DNA of 8,965 nt from Methylococcaceae bacterium (GTDB taxonomy: Bacteria; Pseudomonadota; Gammaproteobacteria; Methylococcales; Methylomonadaceae). The notes under the pieces are model-generated. The model was given only the letters and a program-made list of their open reading frames with translations, ran no database searches and was not told the DNA's origin. This document shows, one piece after another, positions 6,683 through 8,965 of this stretch (position 1 is its first letter; each line of letters opens with the position of its first letter). Both the position numbers and the translations under genes were made by a program. The stretch is from contig CANNNN010000089.1 of assembly GCA_947506075.1 (NCBI GenBank), positions 1 to 8,965 of the forward strand, read 5' to 3'.

Positions 6683-7264
6683 ATGTTTACCATTCATTTG
6701 GTTCTTGATGAGCCGGGTAGGCCGGATTTATACCATCAGTGGTTTGAATTTTATTTTCCTGGTCAAGATCGTTTTACAATCTGGAATACTGAAATCGTGA
6801 CAGCACGAAAAGCATTTTGGGATGCTACTCATGAGCTTGCTTACTTTCAGACGATGGCAATGTTGACGCCTGAAGAAATCGCTACTTTGTGCAATTTAGA
6901 GTTTGAACCAGCGAATTTTTCCACAACAGGTAAGGTTTTGGGTTACAGGCTGATTGAGCGTAAGCAACTGTGCTTCGAGAAATTTAATGGATTGACTTTT
7001 TTCGAGCAGTTGGAAAAAACAGAGTCCGATATAATCCGTAAAATACCACCAACCATTTACGAAACTTTTCAGATTGATAAAAACTTTGGCTACGGTATTG
7101 GGCTATTAATTATTCTTGATGTAGATCTAATAGACCGTTCAGCTATAGAGCAAGCCATTAATCAATTTCGATTAATTAATGAAGCCGATTGGCAGTCTGC
7201 TATTCCAGTTCCGCGTGAGCGACTGCCTGAAATCAGTAAAAATGAAGCATTAGCTGCAATTTAG
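6683..7264 (+). CDS. Unrecognised 193-residue cytoplasmic protein
   Basis: I do not recognise this protein. From the ATG at 6683 it has 193 residues, no signal peptide, no membrane segment and no nucleotide-binding or helix-turn-helix motif that I can see. It is rich in aromatic residues near the start (HQWFEFYF, FTIWN, AFWDATHELAYF), with a probable helix-turn segment MLTPEEIATLCNLEFEP at about 60-75. The C-terminal third has a hydrophobic strand, YGIGLLIILDVDLIDRSAIE, followed by predicted helices. It is transcribed away from the tra operon and towards the ATPase cassette, with a 270-base gap before the latter. Base composition looks intermediate between the two. Coding is supported by the strong ribosome site and a long clean frame. 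It may be accessory cargo, a regulator, or a surface/entry-exclusion-type protein, but none of these is shown. Confidence 0.7.
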   Translation: MFTIHLVLDEPGRPDLYHQWFEFYFPGQDRFTIWNTEIVTARKAFWDATHELAYFQTMAMLTPEEIATLCNLEFEPANFSTTGKVLGYRLIERKQLCFEKFNGLTFFEQLEKTESDIIRKIPPTIYETFQIDKNFGYGIGLLIILDVDLIDRSAIEQAINQFRLINEADWQSAIPVPRERLPEISKNEALAAI

Positions 7265-7364
7265 GAAAAGTTAATATAATAATGAGTGCTTAAAAATCGC
7301 TTATTGTAATTGTTCAAAAAAGATTGTTTGATCTTCCCAGTGACAGACTGTTATTTTCCATGAG

Positions 7365-7385
7365 CATACATTCGTCGAATGATGC
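7365..7385. repeat. Nested palindrome around TTCGTCGAA
   Basis: CATTCG-T-CGAATG (7369-7381) is a perfect short palindrome. It extends outward as GCAT/ATGC with one bulged A. It shares ATTCGTC with the stem-loop at 6635-6654. Likely a protein-binding site or chance; no function shown. Confidence 0.35.
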
Positions 7386-7437
7386 ATGTCAATTTTGGCG
7401 GTTGAACTATCATATTATGCTACCCAGATACCGCCTA

Positions 7438-7450
7438 GCATCCGTGATGC
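7438..7450. repeat. Palindrome GCATC-CGT-GATGC upstream of the ATPase gene
   Basis: It has the same five-base arms as the palindrome at 6476-6489 near traL and continues into GCG as that site does. It ends about 42 bases before the TATAAT box, where an operator or activator site would be expected. Confidence 0.4.
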
Positions 7451-7492
7451 GCATGTTATCAAGTTTAGAAAAGTGTAGAGTACAGAAGTCTG

Positions 7493-7498
7493 TATAAT
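7493..7498 (+). promoter_or_regulatory. Candidate -10 box of the ATPase gene
   Basis: A perfect TATAAT 36 bases before the ATPase start codon. No good -35 element stands 16-18 bases upstream, so the promoter may need an activator. Transcription would begin near 7505. Confidence 0.4.
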
Positions 7499-7534
7499 TA
7501 CTTATTGATTTTAAACGTTGGTAGCTGTAGTGAA

Positions 7535-8236
7535 ATGAATTTTATTAATAAAGTAGTTATTACTGGTTTTTGGGGTGACAGACAACTTCAGTTTGACTTT
7601 AATGAAGATGTTAATTTCTTGATAGGTATCAATGGATCAGGGAAAACAACTGTAATTAATTTGATTGTTTCTGCTTTGATAGCAGATTTTTCAACTTTAG
7701 ATCGAATAGAATTTGAAAGTATCACAATTACTCTTAAAGAGTCTGAAGGTCGAAAAAAACCAGAAGTAATTGTTATTAAAAAAGCAATTGACGGGTCTCC
7801 TTTTAGAGCTATCGAGTACAGAATAAAAAACAGTGCAAGCGAAAAAGCAATAATTTATTCCTTGGATGACTTTCAAGAAAGAATGATGTATCGAGACGTC
7901 CCGCGTCATATGCTTTCTAGAGAAATGCGTAAGATGTACGGTAACTCTATAGTCGAGCATTTAAATCAACTTGCTCAAGTTAGTTGGTTATCCGTTCATC
8001 GAGCATCACCTATTGATGAAAGGGAGCGCAAAGTTTTTGAGTCAACTGTTGACCGAAAATTAGATGAGCTTTCAAATAGACTTGTTAGATATTTTTCAAC
8101 TTTAGGTCGGCATGGCTCAATTCTACTTGAAAAGTTCCAAGAGGCTATATTTTTATCCATGCTTGTTGGAAAAAACCAACGAGTGTTATTTCGCCCAAAC
8201 GCTGAACTGGATCTTGAAGGTGAAAAAAGGCATTAA
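7535..8236 (+). CDS. ariA: AriA-like ATPase (PARIS defence), N-terminal part, frameshifted
   Basis: This is the first part of an ABC/AAA15-type ATPase. The ATG at 7535 is preferred over an in-frame TTG at 7505, because MNFINKVVITGFWGDRQLQF is the normal N-terminal strand pattern of these ATPases. Walker A is GINGSGKT at residues 31-38. A charged middle region follows, and a TAA stops the frame at 8234 after 233 residues. The remaining family motifs (signature, Walker B, H-loop) are missing here but continue without interruption in the -1 frame, so this is half a gene rather than a short protein. In PARIS, AriA forms the ATPase scaffold that holds and releases the AriB effector on sensing a phage protein such as Ocr. 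The PARIS call depends largely on the downstream ariB-like start. Alternatives are another AAA21/OLD-like ATPase with a DUF4435 partner. Confidence 0.65.
   Translation: MNFINKVVITGFWGDRQLQFDFNEDVNFLIGINGSGKTTVINLIVSALIADFSTLDRIEFESITITLKESEGRKKPEVIVIKKAIDGSPFRAIEYRIKNSASEKAIIYSLDDFQERMMYRDVPRHMLSREMRKMYGNSIVEHLNQLAQVSWLSVHRASPIDERERKVFESTVDRKLDELSNRLVRYFSTLGRHGSILLEKFQEAIFLSMLVGKNQRVLFRPNAELDLEGEKRH
8222..8233 (+). other. Frame change at a run of six A inside the ATPase gene
   Basis: In the upstream frame the codons read GAA AAA AGG CAT TAA. One extra A, or a -1 slip, gives GAA AAA AAG GCA TTA AGT and leads straight into the downstream frame, which is closed just upstream by TGA at 8221-8223. 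The site A-AAA-AGG resembles but does not match the strong slippery heptamer A-AAA-AAG. A deletion, an assembly error in a homopolymer, transcriptional slippage or ribosomal recoding would all look like this. Confidence 0.8.
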
Positions 8237-8808
8237 GTGCTATTTTTAAGCAATTTAATTTAGATGTAAAAAAATATACAACAAGAGTAGATAACCACTT
8301 TACGACTTTACAAAAGGCAACTGAAAAACTGTCAAATAGTGATGAATTGACAAATACGGATGTGGCTGCAATTGTTCTAAATAATCGAATAGACCAGATT
8401 ATTGATGACTGGAAGGTTTTAATAAAAAAAAGGGATGAAATATTTAAGCCTCGCGAAACCTTTCTTAATATCATTAATGATTTAGTTCAAAGAAAGACAT
8501 TTATCATTAATGATCAAAACGAACTTAATGTCTTTACGCAATCAGAGAAATACTTACCTTTAAAACTTCTTTCTTCGGGTGAAAAACAGCTTTTGATTGT
8601 TCTAGGAGAAGCACTTTTACAAGAAAACAAACTGTGCATTTATATTGCTGATGAACCTGAATTATCATTACATGTTAGGTGGCAAGAAAGCTTAGTAGAT
8701 AATCTATTGGCGTTAAATCCAAAAGCTCAAATTATTTTTGCGACTCATTCTCCTGATGTGGTTAGCAGATTTGGAAATAAAGTATTTGACATGGAGACGT
8801 TATTCTAA
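8224..8808 (+). CDS. ariA: AriA-like ATPase, C-terminal part in the -1 frame
   Basis: This frame continues the ATPase from the A run to the TAA at 8806-8808. It has no credible start of its own; the first usable codon with a start-like triplet is TTG at 8347. Joined to the N-terminal part with one base corrected it gives a 424-residue protein, a plausible AriA length. In joined numbering it carries the ABC-type signature LSSGEKQ (about 346-352), the Walker B strand LCIYIADEPE with D373 and E374, the D-loop region LSLH, and the H-loop ATHSP with H405. All key residues are intact, so the reading frame has not decayed and the break is recent, apparent or recoded. The stop overlaps the next gene's ATG by one base (TAATG), the tight coupling expected of a toxin/effector pair. 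Confidence 0.65.
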   Translation, partial: KKALSAIFKQFNLDVKKYTTRVDNHFTTLQKATEKLSNSDELTNTDVAAIVLNNRIDQIIDDWKVLIKKRDEIFKPRETFLNIINDLVQRKTFIINDQNELNVFTQSEKYLPLKLLSSGEKQLLIVLGEALLQENKLCIYIADEPELSLHVRWQESLVDNLLALNPKAQIIFATHSPDVVSRFGNKVFDMETLF

Positions 8809-8965
8809 TGTCATTTATTCGGACAAAATCAGGCCTGTCTAATTTGGCAATGTTTTATGGCGTTGATTTAATGGTATTTACTGAGGGAGGGAGTGAATCA
8901 TTTACTTATGATGAAGTAATTAAAGGAAAATTTAATAGTCAATCTGTGGATATCAAATTTTGGAG
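8808..8965 (+). CDS. ariB: AriB-like TOPRIM/DUF4435 effector of PARIS, N-terminal part, cut by window edge
   Basis: The frame opens with ATG at 8808, overlapping the ATPase stop by one base, with GGAG about 11 bases upstream, and runs open to the window edge (52 complete codons). The visible part contains LMVFTEGGSES, a strand ending in a Glu-Gly turn, as in the first motif of TOPRIM and DUF4435 proteins. The glutamate is residue 26, which is the position I recall as the catalytic glutamate (E26) of E. coli AriB. In PARIS, AriB is a nuclease that is released by AriA on infection and cleaves host tRNA-Lys, stopping phage growth. Only the start can be seen, so the remaining catalytic acidic residues cannot be checked. 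Alternative: another DUF4435 or OLD-type nuclease paired with an ATPase. Confidence 0.6.
   Translation, partial: MSFIRTKSGLSNLAMFYGVDLMVFTEGGSESFTYDEVIKGKFNSQSVDIKFW

Larger units (their letters stand above)
7265..7534. promoter_or_regulatory. Gene-free interval with clustered palindromes before the ATPase gene
   Basis: No convincing gene is visible. The stretch contains a short hairpin AAGAT-N6-ATCTT (7320-7335) whose minus-strand side runs into T residues. It also has a nested palindrome at 7365-7385, GGCGGT/ACCGCC arms 27 bases apart (7397-7402 and 7430-7435), GCATC-CGT-GATGC at 7438-7450, and a TATAAT box. The density of inverted repeats suggests operators or an element boundary. Confidence 0.45.

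Noticed and set aside
6494..6697. Minus-strand frame of 67 residues in the divergent interval
   Set aside because: It overlaps the start of the 193-residue gene, shows no recognisable motif and no convincing ribosome site, and reads like random sequence.
7320..7335. Intrinsic terminator AAGAT-N6-ATCTT
   Set aside because: The stem has only five mostly A-T pairs, the T run is on the minus strand, and no minus-strand gene ends there. It also does not suit the upstream plus-strand gene.
7505..7534. TTG start for the ATPase ten codons upstream of the ATG
   Set aside because: The extra residues (ILNVGSCSE) do not belong to the normal N-terminal strand of such ATPases, and the TTG would sit at the predicted transcription start.
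8145..8474. Minus-strand frame of 109 residues spanning the frame break
   Set aside because: It is antisense to conserved ATPase sequence and has no recognisable domain; the plus-strand motifs explain this DNA.
1..8965. CRISPR array, tRNA, rRNA or insertion sequence
   Set aside because: I found no regularly spaced direct repeats, cloverleaf-like sequence, rRNA sequence or transposase-like protein in any frame.

Overview
The window reads as part of a conjugative element (an integrative conjugative element or a conjugative plasmid) from a gammaproteobacterium or a close relative. The call rests on an F-type mating-pair-formation operon with the pilin gene behind traV, an order I associate with SXT/R391 and IncA/C elements rather than with F itself, where traA comes first. 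No species can be named from the sequence alone.

Positions 1-6366, minus strand: one compact operon transcribed right to left, traL-traE-traK-traB-dsbC-traV-traA(pilin)-orf86-traC, with traC cut by the left window edge. Most junctions are start/stop overlaps of 1 or 4 bases, and most genes have a clear Shine-Dalgarno sequence. The products build the inner-membrane part (TraL, TraE), the envelope-spanning core (TraB, TraK, TraV), the pilin and the assembly ATPase (TraC). A periplasmic disulfide isomerase probably helps fold cysteine-containing parts. The unexpected member is orf86, an 86-residue protein whose central half looks like the PLMP/RRXRR domain found at the N-terminus of IscB, standing alone with no nuclease domain.

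Positions 6367-6682: a gene-free divergent interval of about 316 bases with inverted repeats, probably holding the promoters of the tra operon (leftward) and of an unknown gene (rightward). That gene, at 6683-7264, encodes 193 residues that I do not recognise.

Positions 7265-7534: a second gene-free interval with several short palindromes and a perfect TATAAT box.

Positions 7535-8965, plus strand: a two-gene cassette visibly richer in A+T than the tra operon. The first gene is an ABC-type/AAA15-like ATPase and the second begins with a TOPRIM/DUF4435-like motif. Together they best match the anti-phage system PARIS (AriA + AriB). The ATPase is split by a -1 frame change in a run of six A, and ariB runs off the right edge. 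The overall picture is conjugation machinery followed by a defence cargo cassette that may be broken, recoded or affected by a sequencing error.
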